Shown: in pieces, positions 18,270-28,220 of the stretch
Numbering within the stretch: the first letter of the stretch is position 1
Layout of the letters: each line of letters opens with the position of its first letter
From: Georgenia satyanarayanai
GTDB lineage: Bacteria > Actinomycetota > Actinomycetes > Actinomycetales > Actinomycetaceae
DNA length: 64,000 nucleotides
Direction: 5' to 3'
Assembly (NCBI RefSeq): GCF_023715365.1
Contig: NZ_JAMBNZ010000002.1
Span: forward strand, 310,001-374,000
The notes under the pieces: generated by a model
Seen by the model: the letters and a program-made list of their open reading frames with translations, nothing else
Database searches by the model: none
What the model was told of the DNA's origin: nothing
Program-made: the position numbers and the translations under genes

Positions 18270-20794
18270 CCGCGGCCACGACACCCGCGACCGCCGCTTC
18301 CGCCCACCTGCCCGCGCCGGGTCGCCGGCTACCGGTCAGCACCTACCGCCTCCAGCTCGGCCCGAACCTCACCTTCGCCCAGGCCGAGGCGCTGATCCCG
18401 TACCTGGGCGAGCTCGGGATCACCGACCTCTACCTCTCCCCCGTCCTCGAGGCCGCACCGTGCTCGACGCACGGCTACGACGTCGTCGACCACTCGCGCA
18501 TCTCCTCCGTCATGGGCGGCCGGGAGGCGCTGGAGAGGCTGTGCACGACGGCGCACGCGGCCGGGCTGGGCGTCGTCGTCGACGTCGTCCCCAACCACAT
18601 GGCCGTCCCCACGCCCGCCTGGCACAACCGGGCGCTGTGGTCGGTGCTCAAGCACGGCACCGACTCGCCCTACGCGGCGTGGTTCGACGTCGACCTCCAG
18701 TCCGAGCGGCCCGGGATCCTCATGCCGGTGCTCGGGCAGCGCGTCGGCGGGGCGCTCGCGGCGGGCGAGCTGCGCGTCGAGCAGATGGTCGTGCCGAGCG
18801 AGCCCGAGCTCGGTGAGCAGCCCGTGCTGCGCTACTACGAGCACACCTTCCCCATCCGGCCGAGCACGGAGCACCTGCCCCTCGCCGAGCTCCTCGAGCG
18901 CCAGTTCTACCGGCTGTCGTACTGGCGGGTGGCCGACGAGGAACTCAACTACCGACGCTTCTTCGACGTCGACACCCTCGCCGCGCTGCGCGTCGAGGAC
19001 CCCGAGGTCTTCGACGCGAGCCACGCGCTCCTCCTCGAGCTCATCGAGTCCGGGCACATCGACGCGCTGCGGATCGACCACCCGGACGGCCTCGCCGACC
19101 CGCGCGGCTACTTCCAGCGGCTGCACGCGGCCACCGGCGGGGCCTGGGTCGTCGCCGAGAAGATCCTCGAGGACGACGAGCTGCTGTCCCCCGACTGGCC
19201 CGTCGCCGGCACGACCGGGTACGACGCCGCCTGGCGGATCAACTCCGTCCTCACCGACCCGGCCGGCTCCGGCGCGCTCGGCACCGCGATGACCGAGATC
19301 GCCGGCGACTCCCGCGGCGAGCTGGCCGAGATGATCACCGACGCCAAGCGCCAGATCATCAGCACCTCCCTGTACGCCGAGGTGCACCGCCTCGCCACCA
19401 TCCTGCGCGAGCTCTGCGAGGAGGACGTGCGCCTGCGCGACCACACCTACCGCTCGCTCGAGGACTGCGTCGTCGAGCTCCTCGTGGCCTTCGACCGCTA
19501 CCGCGCCTACGTCGTCCCCGGCGAGCCGGCACCGCAGATGAGCGAGCGGGTCGTGCGCGAGGCCGCCGACGAGGCCCGCACCCGGCTGGACGAGGACCGC
19601 CACGAGACGCTGGACGTCGTCGTCGACCTCGTCCTGGGCCACGAGGTCGGCAGCGCCGGCCGCACCCAGGACGCCCGCCGCGCCGAGCTCATCGTCCGCT
19701 TCCAGCAGACCTGCGGCGCCGTCATGGCCAAGGGCGTGGAGGACACCGCCTACTACCGGTGGACCCACCTCGTGAGCCTGTGCGAGGTCGGCGGCTCGCC
19801 CCGCCGCTTCGGCATCAGCGTCGACGAGCTGCACGCCTGGGTCGCCCAGACCATCATGGCGCACCCGGCGACGATGACGGCGGGCAGCACCCACGACACC
19901 AAGCGCGGGGAGGACGTCCGCGCCCGCATCGGCGTCCTGTCGGAGTACTCCGAGGAGTGGCTGACGCTGGTGCGCCGCCTGCGCGAGGCCACGGCCGACA
20001 TCCGGCCCGCGGACCTCGACGGCCGCGCGGAGAACCTCCTGTGGCAGGTCCTCGTCGGGACGTGGACCGACTCCGACCCGATGACCGCCGACCGCCTGCG
20101 CGCCTACCTCGTCAAGGCCGTGCGCGAGCAGAAGTCCTGGACCACGTGGACCGACCCGGACGCCGCCCGCGAGGAGGCCCTCCTCGACTACGCGGCCGCG
20201 CTGCTCGAGCACCCGGCCGTCGTCGAGGCCCTCACCGAGTGGGAGCGGACGACGGCGGACGCCGTGCGTGCCGCGGTGCTCGGCACCAAGCTGCTCCAGC
20301 TCACCGTGCTCGGCGTCGCCGACGTCTACCAGGGCACCGAGGTGACCCGCACGTCACTCGTCGACCCGGACAACCGCCGCCCGGTCGACTTCACCGAGCT
20401 GGCGCGACAGCTGGAGCGCCTCGACGACGGCGCCACGCCCAGCACGCTGGACGAGGTCAAGCTCGCGCTCACCGCCCGGGCCCTGCGCCTGCGCCGGCGG
20501 GAGGCCGCGGCCTTCGTCGGCGCGTCCTCGCAGTACCTGCCGCTGCCGACGTCCACCGGCCACGCGATCGCCTTCGCGCGCGGGGACGACTCCGGCCCGC
20601 GGGCCGTCACGGTCGTCACCCGGATCGCGCGCGGGCTCGGCGCCCTGGGCGGCTTCGGTGAGCACACCGTCGTCCTGCCCGAGGGCCGGTGGCGCGACGT
20701 CCTCACCGGGCGCGAGGTGCCCGGTGGCTCGTGCCGCCTCGCCGACCTCCTCGACCCTCACCCCGTCGCACTGCTGGAGAGAGCCGATGACTGA
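18266..20794 (+). CDS. treY: Maltooligosyl trehalose synthase TreY
   Basis: The 842-aa GH13 enzyme isomerises the reducing-end linkage of maltodextrins to an alpha,alpha-1,1 bond, giving maltooligosyl trehalose. Features include STYRLQL near the start, VVVDVVPNHMA, LRIDHPDGLADP (catalytic Asp), WVVAEKILE (Glu) and TAGSTHDTKRGEDVRARI. Length is normal for the family. A strong AAGGAGG ribosome binding site lies upstream of the ATG. It overlaps glgX by 4 nt and treZ by 8 nt. Confidence 0.96.
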   Translation: MTAATTPATAASAHLPAPGRRLPVSTYRLQLGPNLTFAQAEALIPYLGELGITDLYLSPVLEAAPCSTHGYDVVDHSRISSVMGGREALERLCTTAHAAGLGVVVDVVPNHMAVPTPAWHNRALWSVLKHGTDSPYAAWFDVDLQSERPGILMPVLGQRVGGALAAGELRVEQMVVPSEPELGEQPVLRYYEHTFPIRPSTEHLPLAELLERQFYRLSYWRVADEELNYRRFFDVDTLAALRVEDPEVFDASHALLLELIESGHIDALRIDHPDGLADPRGYFQRLHAATGGAWVVAEKILEDDELLSPDWPVAGTTGYDAAWRINSVLTDPAGSGALGTAMTEIAGDSRGELAEMITDAKRQIISTSLYAEVHRLATILRELCEEDVRLRDHTYRSLEDCVVELLVAFDRYRAYVVPGEPAPQMSERVVREAADEARTRLDEDRHETLDVVVDLVLGHEVGSAGRTQDARRAELIVRFQQTCGAVMAKGVEDTAYYRWTHLVSLCEVGGSPRRFGISVDELHAWVAQTIMAHPATMTAGSTHDTKRGEDVRARIGVLSEYSEEWLTLVRRLREATADIRPADLDGRAENLLWQVLVGTWTDSDPMTADRLRAYLVKAVREQKSWTTWTDPDAAREEALLDYAAALLEHPAVVEALTEWERTTADAVRAAVLGTKLLQLTVLGVADVYQGTEVTRTSLVDPDNRRPVDFTELARQLERLDDGATPSTLDEVKLALTARALRLRRREAAAFVGASSQYLPLPTSTGHAIAFARGDDSGPRAVTVVTRIARGLGALGGFGEHTVVLPEGRWRDVLTGREVPGGSCRLADLLDPHPVALLERADD

Positions 20795-22556
20795 GCCGCT
20801 CACCGTCTGGGCGCCCGCCGCCCGCACCGTCGAGATCAGCCTCCCGACCGGACCGGACGACGACGCCGCCGAGCGCCGCCCGCTCGAGGCCCGCGAGGAC
20901 GGCTGGTGGGCGACGCCGGAGCCGCTCGCCCCCGGCACGGACTACCTCCTCCACCTCGACGGCGGCCCCGGCCTGCCCGACCCGCGCAGCGCGTGGCAGC
21001 CGCACGGCGTCCACGGCCCCTCCCGGGTGTTCGACCCGGCTGCGCACGAGTGGCAGGACGAGCACTGGAAGGGCCGTTCGAGCCTGGGCGCAGTCGTCTA
21101 CGAGCTCCACGTCGGCACCTTCACCCCCGAGGGAACCCTCGACGCCGCGATCGCGCGGCTGGACCACCTCGTCGCGCTCGGCGTCGACATGGTCGAGCTC
21201 ATGCCCGTCGCCGCCTTCCCCGGGGAGCACGGCTGGGGCTACGACGGCGTCGCTCTGTACGCCGTCCACCACCCCTACGGCGGGCCGGAGGCGCTGCAGC
21301 GCTTCGTCGAGGCCGCCCACTCCCGCGGCCTGGCCGTGTGCCTGGACGTCGTCTACAACCACCTCGGCCCCTCCGGGAACTACCTCGGACCCTTCGGGCC
21401 GTACTTCACCGACCGGCACGAGACGCCGTGGGGATCTGCCGTCAATCTCGACGGTCCCGACTCCGGCCCGGTACGGCAGTTCATCGTCGAGAACGCGCTG
21501 CGCTGGCTACGCGACTTCCGCCTCGACGCGCTGCGGCTCGACGCCGTCCACGCGCTCATCGACGACTCCCCGCAGCACGTCCTCGCGGAGCTGTCCGACG
21601 CCGTCGCCGATCTCGAGCGCGAGGTGGGCCGCCCGCTGTCCCTCATCGCCGAGTCCGACCTCAACGACGCACGCATGGTCGCCCCCACCGCCGACGGCGG
21701 GCTGGGGATGACCGCGCAGTGGGACGACGACGTGCACCACGCGCTGCACGCCCGCCTCACCGGCGAGCAGCACGGCTACTACGTGAGCTTCGGCACCACC
21801 GAGACCCTGCGTACCGCGCTGGCCGAGACCTTCGTCCACGCCGGCACGTACTCGGAGTTCCGCGACACGGTCTGGGGTGCGCCCGTCCCGGCCGAGGTCG
21901 ACACCCGCCGGTTCGTGGTCTTCAGCCAGAACCACGACCAGGTGGGCAACCGCGCCATCGGGGACCGCCCCAGCCGCGCGCTCAGCGACGGCCAGCTCGC
22001 GGTCTCGGCCGCGATCACGATCCTCGGGCCCTACACCCCCATGCTGTTCATGGGTGAGGAGTGGGGCGCGACCACCCCGTTCCAGTACTTCACCGACCAC
22101 GCCGAGCCCGAGCTCGCCGAGGCCATCCGCAAGGGCCGCCGCGAGGAGTTCGCCTCCCACGGCTGGGAGGAGGTGTACGGCGGCGACGTCGAGGTTCCCG
22201 ACCCCCAGTCTCCCGCCACCGTCGAGGCGAGCCGCCTCGACTGGTCCGAGCCCGGCCAGGAGCGCCACGCCCGGCTCCTCGCGTTCTACTGCGACCTCAT
22301 CGCGCTGCGGCACGCGGAGCCGGACATCGCCAGCGGCGTTCGCGTGGACACCGGCGTCACGACCTGCGCCGACGGTTCCTGGATCGGCATGTACCGCGGC
22401 TCGATCGCCATCATCGCCAACCTCGAGGCCGAGCCGCGCGAGGTCCGCGTACGCGGCGACGTGCGGGAGGTCATCCTGTCGTGGACCGGCGAGGCCGCCG
22501 CAGACGGTGACGTGCTCACCCTCCCGGGCCACGACGTCGTCGTCCTCCGCGTCTGA
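20787..22556 (+). CDS. treZ: Maltooligosyl trehalose trehalohydrolase TreZ
   Basis: The 589-aa GH13 hydrolase releases free trehalose from the TreY product. An N-terminal beta domain (about 1-95) precedes the barrel. Catalytic segments are CLDVVYNH, LRLDAVHA (nucleophile), LIAESDLND (acid/base) and FSQNHDQVGN. With TreX and TreY it completes a glycogen-to-trehalose route, which commonly serves osmotic or desiccation tolerance. It ends the operon; the next gene follows after 153 bp containing an imperfect hairpin. Confidence 0.96.
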   Translation: MTEPLTVWAPAARTVEISLPTGPDDDAAERRPLEAREDGWWATPEPLAPGTDYLLHLDGGPGLPDPRSAWQPHGVHGPSRVFDPAAHEWQDEHWKGRSSLGAVVYELHVGTFTPEGTLDAAIARLDHLVALGVDMVELMPVAAFPGEHGWGYDGVALYAVHHPYGGPEALQRFVEAAHSRGLAVCLDVVYNHLGPSGNYLGPFGPYFTDRHETPWGSAVNLDGPDSGPVRQFIVENALRWLRDFRLDALRLDAVHALIDDSPQHVLAELSDAVADLEREVGRPLSLIAESDLNDARMVAPTADGGLGMTAQWDDDVHHALHARLTGEQHGYYVSFGTTETLRTALAETFVHAGTYSEFRDTVWGAPVPAEVDTRRFVVFSQNHDQVGNRAIGDRPSRALSDGQLAVSAAITILGPYTPMLFMGEEWGATTPFQYFTDHAEPELAEAIRKGRREEFASHGWEEVYGGDVEVPDPQSPATVEASRLDWSEPGQERHARLLAFYCDLIALRHAEPDIASGVRVDTGVTTCADGSWIGMYRGSIAIIANLEAEPREVRVRGDVREVILSWTGEAAADGDVLTLPGHDVVVLRV

Positions 22557-22620
22557 GGCGCCATCCCCCCTGCCCCACACCCCTGCCCGGCTCCCCTGCC
22601 CCGCCCCCCTTCCGCCTGGG

Positions 22621-22692
22621 ACGCACATATGGTCGTCTAGACGCACCTCCGGACGGCGCCAGTTGAACCGAAGGTGCGTACCAGACGAACGA
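22621..22692. repeat. Imperfect inverted repeat after treZ
   Basis: GGTCGTCT and ACGCACCTCCGG on the left pair with CCGAAGGTGCGT and AGACGAAC on the right, with few mismatches and a loop of about 15 nt. It may act as the treZ terminator. A CATATG lies at its left edge, as in the inverted pairs at 23211 and 33604. Confidence 0.45.
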
Positions 22693-22709
22693 GACCACCT
22701 GGAGGAACA

Positions 22710-23195
22710 GTGACGCAGACCGTCGTCGTGCTCACCGAGGACACCCTGCTCGACACCGACGTCGCCCAGATCGTCGAGACCTACGCCGGGCGGGACGTGC
22801 GCTTCGAGGTGCTCGTGCCGGCGGACACCGAGCACAACGTCCTCCAGGAGGTCGTCAACGACCTCGGCCTGCTCGACCTGCGGCGGCTGTGGCACGACAT
22901 CACCACCCGGGACCCGGACGACCGCGGGGCGCGCACCGAGGCTGCCGAGGCACTGCGTCTCTCCCTCGCGCTGCTCGAGGTAGCGGGGATGACGGCGGAC
23001 GGCGTCGTCGTCGCCGACGACCCGCTGCCGGCCCTCAGCCAGGCGGTGGCCAACCACCGGGCGGTGGAGGTCGTCGTCGTGACCACCCCCAAGCTCCTCG
23101 ACGACACCCTCCGCCGCGACTGGGCGAGCCGCGCCCGCGAGGCACTAGGCGTCCCGGTGCTGCACCTCTACACAGGGTCCAGCATCGTCGGCTGA
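22710..23195 (+). CDS. Conserved actinobacterial hypothetical protein
   Basis: The 161-aa soluble protein opens with TQTVVVLTEDTLLDTDVAQI and ends with ASRAREALGVPVLHLYTG. Related proteins are common in actinobacteria, and the alternating hydrophobic strands resemble a UspA-like alpha/beta fold, although no ATP-binding GxxG motif is seen. The GTG start has a strong GGAGG site 5 nt upstream. It is convergent with the FemX-like gene, with an inverted CATATG repeat between them. Function is unknown. Confidence 0.8.
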   Translation: MTQTVVVLTEDTLLDTDVAQIVETYAGRDVRFEVLVPADTEHNVLQEVVNDLGLLDLRRLWHDITTRDPDDRGARTEAAEALRLSLALLEVAGMTADGVVVADDPLPALSQAVANHRAVEVVVVTTPKLLDDTLRRDWASRAREALGVPVLHLYTGSSIVG

Positions 23196-23210
23196 CCCCT
23201 CCCCTCCCCA

Positions 23211-23274
23211 CCGCATATGCGGGAATACTGCAGCCGAGTCCCCCGAACGACCGTACTTTTCCCGCATATGTGCG
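23211..23274. repeat. GCATATGCGGGAA inverted repeat pair, copy 1
   Basis: CCGCATATGCGGGAATA (23211-23227) faces CTTTTCCCGCATATGTGCG (23256-23274), separated by about 28 nt. It sits between convergent gene ends and may be a bidirectional terminator. The same pair recurs at 33604. Confidence 0.7.
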
Positions 23275-23297
23275 AGGGGGGTGGGGGTCGGGGTCCG

Positions 23298-24326
23298 TTA
23301 GGGGCGGAGGCGGTGCTTGAGGCTGCTGAGCGTTGCTGTCGCTTGGCGCTTGGTCTCCAGGGCCTTGATCAGGGCCGTGTAGGCGCGCGGGTGGAGCGGC
23401 ATGTCCCAGGCCGGGGAGACCTCGCTGATCTCCTTCTCGAACTTCGTCTTGAACTGCGTGAGCCCGGACAGGCCCGGGAAGCGCTCGGAGCCGGCGCCGG
23501 CAAGGTCGTAGGAGCGCACGCCCTCGGCGAGCAGCGTGCGGATGACCTCCCAGTGGAGCAAGTCCGCGGCGTAGGCCCCGCGCGCCTCGGAGTTCGACGC
23601 GCCCACCGAGTAGAGCGCGGCGCCGTCGTTGACGAGGACCAGCGCCCAGGCCAGGGCCCGGCCGTCGCGGCGGGTGACGAACACGCGGGCGTGCTCGGGG
23701 CCGAGGGTGGAGAGCATGTCGAGGTAGCGCCGGGCGGGGTGCGGGCCGAAGCCCTCGCGCTCCCCCGTCTCGACGAAGACGTCGTAGAGCTCGGCGAAGG
23801 CGGCCTCGTCCAGGCCGGTCTCCTCGCCCACCGTGAGCGACTCGTCCTTGAGGGCCTTGCGGATGGCGCGGCGGCCCTGCTGCTTCATCGCGGCGAAGAC
23901 CTCGTCCTCGCTGCGGTCGAGGTCGACGACGACCGTGCGGTCGTAGGTGATGCCCTGCATGACCGGGCGCAGGTCCGGTGCCTCGTGGCGCGCGTGAAGG
24001 CGGACGAACACGAGGCGCGGGTCGAGGCGACGCAGCTGCTCCCCCAGCTCCCGGCGCAGCGCCGCCTCCCGCTCCGGGGTCGGCTCCACGAGCCACACCG
24101 GCCCGTTCTTCGCCCACAGGTACCGGAAGCCTCCCGGGCCACGGACCTCGACCAGGGTGACGACGGCGGCCGTGGCGCCGTCGTCGTCGTAGGCGAGCCG
24201 GCCCCAGTGGGAGCGGCCGGGGACGACGGCGTCGAAGTCGGCCCAGACGGGCGCCTGCTCGACGGGCAGCGGGGTGCCCGCGGCCAGGGCGGTGTAGGTG
24301 GTGTCGTCGACGGGGCGCAGGGTCAC
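23298..24326 (-). CDS. FemABX-family peptidoglycan bridge aminoacyltransferase (paralog 1)
   Basis: The 342-aa protein has the FemABX double-GNAT layout, with FRYLWAKNGPVWLVEPTPE in the N-terminal half and YDLAGAGSERFPGLSGLTQF in the C-terminal half. The final AWDMPLHPRAYT is also typical of the family. Such enzymes attach amino acids from aminoacyl-tRNA to the stem lysine or ornithine of lipid II to build the interpeptide bridge. It overlaps its paralog by GTGA, indicating coupled translation. The amino acid it adds cannot be inferred from sequence. Confidence 0.88.
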   Translation of the reverse strand: MTLRPVDDTTYTALAAGTPLPVEQAPVWADFDAVVPGRSHWGRLAYDDDGATAAVVTLVEVRGPGGFRYLWAKNGPVWLVEPTPEREAALRRELGEQLRRLDPRLVFVRLHARHEAPDLRPVMQGITYDRTVVVDLDRSEDEVFAAMKQQGRRAIRKALKDESLTVGEETGLDEAAFAELYDVFVETGEREGFGPHPARRYLDMLSTLGPEHARVFVTRRDGRALAWALVLVNDGAALYSVGASNSEARGAYAADLLHWEVIRTLLAEGVRSYDLAGAGSERFPGLSGLTQFKTKFEKEISEVSPAWDMPLHPRAYTALIKALETKRQATATLSSLKHRLRP

Positions 24327-25384
24327 GCAGTCTCCTCCTCGCGGCTGATGACTCGGCGTGCGGCGGGCACCGCGCGACGGGCGGTCGCGACGGCACCCCG
24401 CTTGGCGGCCAGGGCCGTGGTCAGCGCGGTGTAGGTCCAGGGGCGGACGGGGACGTCCCAGGCCGGGGCGACCTCCGTGGGCTCGGGGTTGAACTTCGTC
24501 TTCATCGTCGTCAGCGCCTCGAGCGAGGGGGCGAGCTCCGAGCCGATGCCCATGAAGTCGAAGCGGCGGGCCCCCTCGTCGCGCAGGGTGCGGATGATGT
24601 GCCAGTACAGCTGGGTGGGGGCGTCGTGGACGCGGCCGGCGGCGGTGCTCGCGGCGTAGTAGGCGGTGGCGAGGCCGTCGTGGACGGTGACGATGACCCA
24701 GGCCTGGACCTCGCCGTCGTGCCGGCCGACGAACAGGCGCGCGTGCTGCGGGCCGAGGGCGTCGAGCATTGTCGTGTAGACGCTCATCGGGTGGACGCCG
24801 AAGCCGTCGCGCTCGGCGGTCTCGCGGAGCACCTCGTAGAACGGTGTGAAGTCCGCGGCGCCGGTCTCCTCGGTGCACTCGACGGGCTGCTCGCGCATGC
24901 CCTTGCGCAGGTCGCGGCGGCCGCGCTTCTTCATGCCGGCGAGCAGCTCGTCGTCGCTGCGCCCGTCGAGCTCGACGACGACGGTGCGGTCGTAGGTGAC
25001 CGACTGGAGCAGCGGGTGGAGGTCCTCGGCGGGGTGGGCGGCGTGGAGGCGCACGAAGACGAGCCGCGGGTCGACGGCGCGCACACCGGTGACGAGCCGC
25101 TCGCGCAGGGCGCGCTCGAGCTCCGGCGTCGGCTCGGTGAGCCAGACCGGCCCGTGCTTGGCCCACAGGTAGTGGAAGCCGCGGCCGAGGTACTCCGAGA
25201 GGGCGACGACGGCGGCCGGCTCCTCGTCGACGAGGAAGGCGAAGCGCTTCCACGGCCGCCGTCCGGGGACGGCGCGGTCGTAGGCGTCCCAGGCGAGGGA
25301 CTGCTCCACCGGGAGGTCGACGTCCGCCGTCATCGCGGCGAACTCGCCGTCGTCCAGCGGCACGAGCCTGATGCTGTGCTCCAC
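24323..25384 (-). CDS. FemABX-family peptidoglycan bridge aminoacyltransferase (paralog 2)
   Basis: The 353-aa protein is clearly paralogous to the downstream gene, sharing blocks such as HYLWAKHGPVWLTEPTPE and VTYDRTVVVELD. It has the same FemABX fold. The GTG at 25384 is preferred because AAAGGGGATGAG lies just upstream; a GTG at 25411 would add nine residues. Tandem, coupled FemX genes usually add successive bridge residues. Together with the ATP-grasp gene at 28221 they point to a bridge with more than one residue. Confidence 0.88.
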   Translation of the reverse strand: MEHSIRLVPLDDGEFAAMTADVDLPVEQSLAWDAYDRAVPGRRPWKRFAFLVDEEPAAVVALSEYLGRGFHYLWAKHGPVWLTEPTPELERALRERLVTGVRAVDPRLVFVRLHAAHPAEDLHPLLQSVTYDRTVVVELDGRSDDELLAGMKKRGRRDLRKGMREQPVECTEETGAADFTPFYEVLRETAERDGFGVHPMSVYTTMLDALGPQHARLFVGRHDGEVQAWVIVTVHDGLATAYYAASTAAGRVHDAPTQLYWHIIRTLRDEGARRFDFMGIGSELAPSLEALTTMKTKFNPEPTEVAPAWDVPVRPWTYTALTTALAAKRGAVATARRAVPAARRVISREEETA

Positions 25385-25456
25385 CTCATCCCCTTTCACG
25401 TCGCCCCCCACCCTAGGTGTGGTCGGGGACGACGCACGGCAGGCGGGCCGTCTGCT

Positions 25457-26437
<981 letters not shown>

Positions 26438-26492
26438 CGGGCACCTTTCGTCGAGGGGTGGTCTACCGGGGTCCAACCCGGCCAGCCCGCTT

Positions 26493-27242
26493 CTATTCCG
26501 CGGTGACGTCCAGCACCCAGGCCTTGCCCGGGCGCGCGGGCGTACTCAGGCCGACGACGGTGAAGTCCCCCGCCAGCGCCTCGGCCAGCTGCTCGGGGGT
26601 GCGCGGGGTGGCGCCGGTGCGGCACAGGTGGCCGGCGACGAGCCCGCGCGTGTGCTTGGCCATGTGGCTTGCGCCCGGCACGCGGACCTGGACCCACTTC
26701 TCGGCCGCGGCGCCGCGCGGTGACCCGGCGGCCGCGTAGGTGGAGGAGCGGCAGTCGACGACGACGCCGTCCCCGGCCGCCGTCGTCAGCGTCGTGTCGA
26801 GGTGCTCGCGCCAGAACCGGGCGAGCGCGCCGGTGCCGGGCAGGGTGACGTTCATCGCGAGGCGGTAGGGCGCGACGCGGTCACCCATCCGCAGGGCGCC
26901 GTGGAGCGCGGAGACGACGAGGAGCCACCGGCCGGCCCGGCGGCGCGCGGCGGTGTCCATGCCGGCGAGGTCGAGGGCGTCGTAGAGGACGCCGGTGTAC
27001 AGCTCGCGCACCGGCAGCGCGGGGGCGGTGTCGAGGCGGAGGTTGCCGGCCACCTCCTCGGCCAGGCTCGCACCAACACCGAGCGCCTCGAGGGCGTCCG
27101 GGCGGGCGCTGACGGCGGCGAGCTCGGCCGCGACCGTGCGGCGCGGTCCGACGAGCTCGCGGAAGCTCAGCTCGGCCGGGTCGGCCGCCTTGCCCCTGCT
27201 GCGGGTGGACTTGGACTCCGAGGGCGGCAGGACGATGAGCAC
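26493..27242 (-). CDS. yaaA: YaaA (UPF0246) peroxide-stress protein
   Basis: The 249-aa protein opens with [11 protein letters not shown] and contains [14 protein letters not shown], a signature of the YaaA/DUF328 family. E. coli YaaA limits intracellular iron and DNA damage during hydrogen peroxide stress. The segment [11 protein letters not shown] is the other conserved block. It is divergent from the rlmA-like gene. A TAGAGT box 6 nt before the GTG, with no ribosome binding site, implies a leaderless message. Confidence 0.92.
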   Translation of the reverse strand: MLIVLPPSESKSTRSRGKAADPAELSFRELVGPRRTVAAELAAVSARPDALEALGVGASLAEEVAGNLRLDTAPALPVRELYTGVLYDALDLAGMDTAARRRAGRWLLVVSALHGALRMGDRVAPYRLAMNVTLPGTGALARFWREHLDTTLTTAAGDGVVVDCRSSTYAAAGSPRGAAAEKWVQVRVPGASHMAKHTRGLVAGHLCRTGATPRTPEQLAEALAGDFTVVGLSTPARPGKAWVLDVTAE

Positions 27243-27248
27243 CGGACA

Positions 27249-27254
27249 ACTCTA
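27249..27254 (-). promoter_or_regulatory. -10 element for yaaA (leaderless)
   Basis: TAGAGT on the minus strand is 6 nt before the GTG. It is back-to-back with the plus-strand box at 27265 in a 38-nt divergent gap. Confidence 0.5.
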
Positions 27255-27264
27255 GGTGACCCCA

Positions 27265-27270
27265 TAGGCT
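27265..27270 (+). promoter_or_regulatory. -10 element for the rlmA-like gene
   Basis: TAGGCT is 10 nt before the ATG at 27281. The transcript would be leaderless or carry only a few leader bases. Confidence 0.4.
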
Positions 27271-27280
27271 GGCGGCCGTC

Positions 27281-28153
27281 ATGGAGAACCCGCGCATCGA
27301 CCTCGTCCTGCCGCACCTGCGCTGCCCGGTGTGCGCGGGCCCGCTCACGCGGACGGACCGGACCGCGCGCTGCGCCGAGGGCCACGGCTTCGACCTCGCC
27401 CGGCAGGGCTACCTCACCCTCCTGCCGGGCGGGAGCCGCGCCGGCCAGGGCGACACCGCCGACATGGTCGCCGCCCGCGAGGCCTTCCTCGGCCGCGGGC
27501 ACTACGCGCCGATCGCCGACTCCCTCGCCCGGGCGGTCGGCACCGTCCCGGCAGCTGACGACGACGGCGCCGCACCCCTCGTCGTCGACCTTGCGGGGGG
27601 CACCGGCTACTACCTCGCTGCGGTGCTCGACGCGCTCCCTCGCGCCGTCGGGGTCGACGTCGAGCTCTCCCCCTACGCCGCCCGCCGCGCCGCCCGCGCC
27701 CACCCGCGCCTCGCGACTGTGCGCGCCGACGTCTGGCAGCGCCTGCCGCTCGCCACCGGCTCGGCCGCCGCGGTGCTCAGCGTCTTCGGGCCCCGCAACG
27801 CCTCGGAAATCGCTCGGGTGCTCGCGCCGGAGGGGCGGCTCGTCGTCGTCGCCCCGGCGCAGGACCACCTGGCCGAGATCATCGGGCCGCTCGAGATGAT
27901 CGGCGTCGCGCCGGACAAGGCGGACCGGCTCGCCCGGCAGCTCGCGGACTTCGCCGTCGTCGAGGAGCGTGCGGTGCGGTACCGCGCGGCGATGTCCCGC
28001 GAGGACGTCACCCTCGAGGCCCTCATGGGCCCCAGCGCCCACCACGTCGACCGCGACGCGCTCGCCGCCGCCGTCGCGGCCCTGCCCGACGCCGTCGACG
28101 TCACCGTGTCCGTGACGGTGACGACCTACCGCCCCCTCCCCGCCGAGAGCTGA
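27281..28153 (+). CDS. 23S rRNA (guanine-N1)-methyltransferase, RlmA family
   Basis: The 290-aa protein has an N-terminal zinc site Cys15-x2-Cys18-x12-Cys31-x3-His35 followed by a Rossmann methyltransferase domain with SAM motif VVDLAGGTGYY. This matches RlmA proteins, which methylate G745 (RlmA-I) or G748 (RlmA-II/TlrB, tylosin resistance) of 23S rRNA. Which position is modified cannot be decided by eye. The stop codon lies inside the left arm of a 19-bp intergenic inverted repeat. Confidence 0.88.
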   Translation: MENPRIDLVLPHLRCPVCAGPLTRTDRTARCAEGHGFDLARQGYLTLLPGGSRAGQGDTADMVAAREAFLGRGHYAPIADSLARAVGTVPAADDDGAAPLVVDLAGGTGYYLAAVLDALPRAVGVDVELSPYAARRAARAHPRLATVRADVWQRLPLATGSAAAVLSVFGPRNASEIARVLAPEGRLVVVAPAQDHLAEIIGPLEMIGVAPDKADRLARQLADFAVVEERAVRYRAAMSREDVTLEALMGPSAHHVDRDALAAAVAALPDAVDVTVSVTVTTYRPLPAES

Positions 28154-28192
28154 GTTGTTCCTCCCCGACGAGTAACAACTCAGCTGTCGGCG
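28141..28192. repeat. Inverted pair of the CGCCGACAGCTGAGTTGTT repeat
   Basis: Arms 28141-28159 and 28174-28192 are 19 nt each with a single mismatch and a 14-nt loop. The left arm contains the rlmA stop codon. The element lies between convergent genes and could act as a bidirectional terminator. The same core occurs singly or in tandem at 13831, 39091-39234, 39966 and 60647-60845. Confidence 0.8.
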
Positions 28193-28220
28193 AAGGAGGG
28201 AGGGACGCGGGCGGGCGGGC

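Noticed and set aside
26460-26485. CCGGG/CCCGG hairpin as terminator of yaaA
   Set aside because: The stem is only 5 bp with no T-run, and it lies close to the start of the luciferase-like gene, so it is too weak to call.
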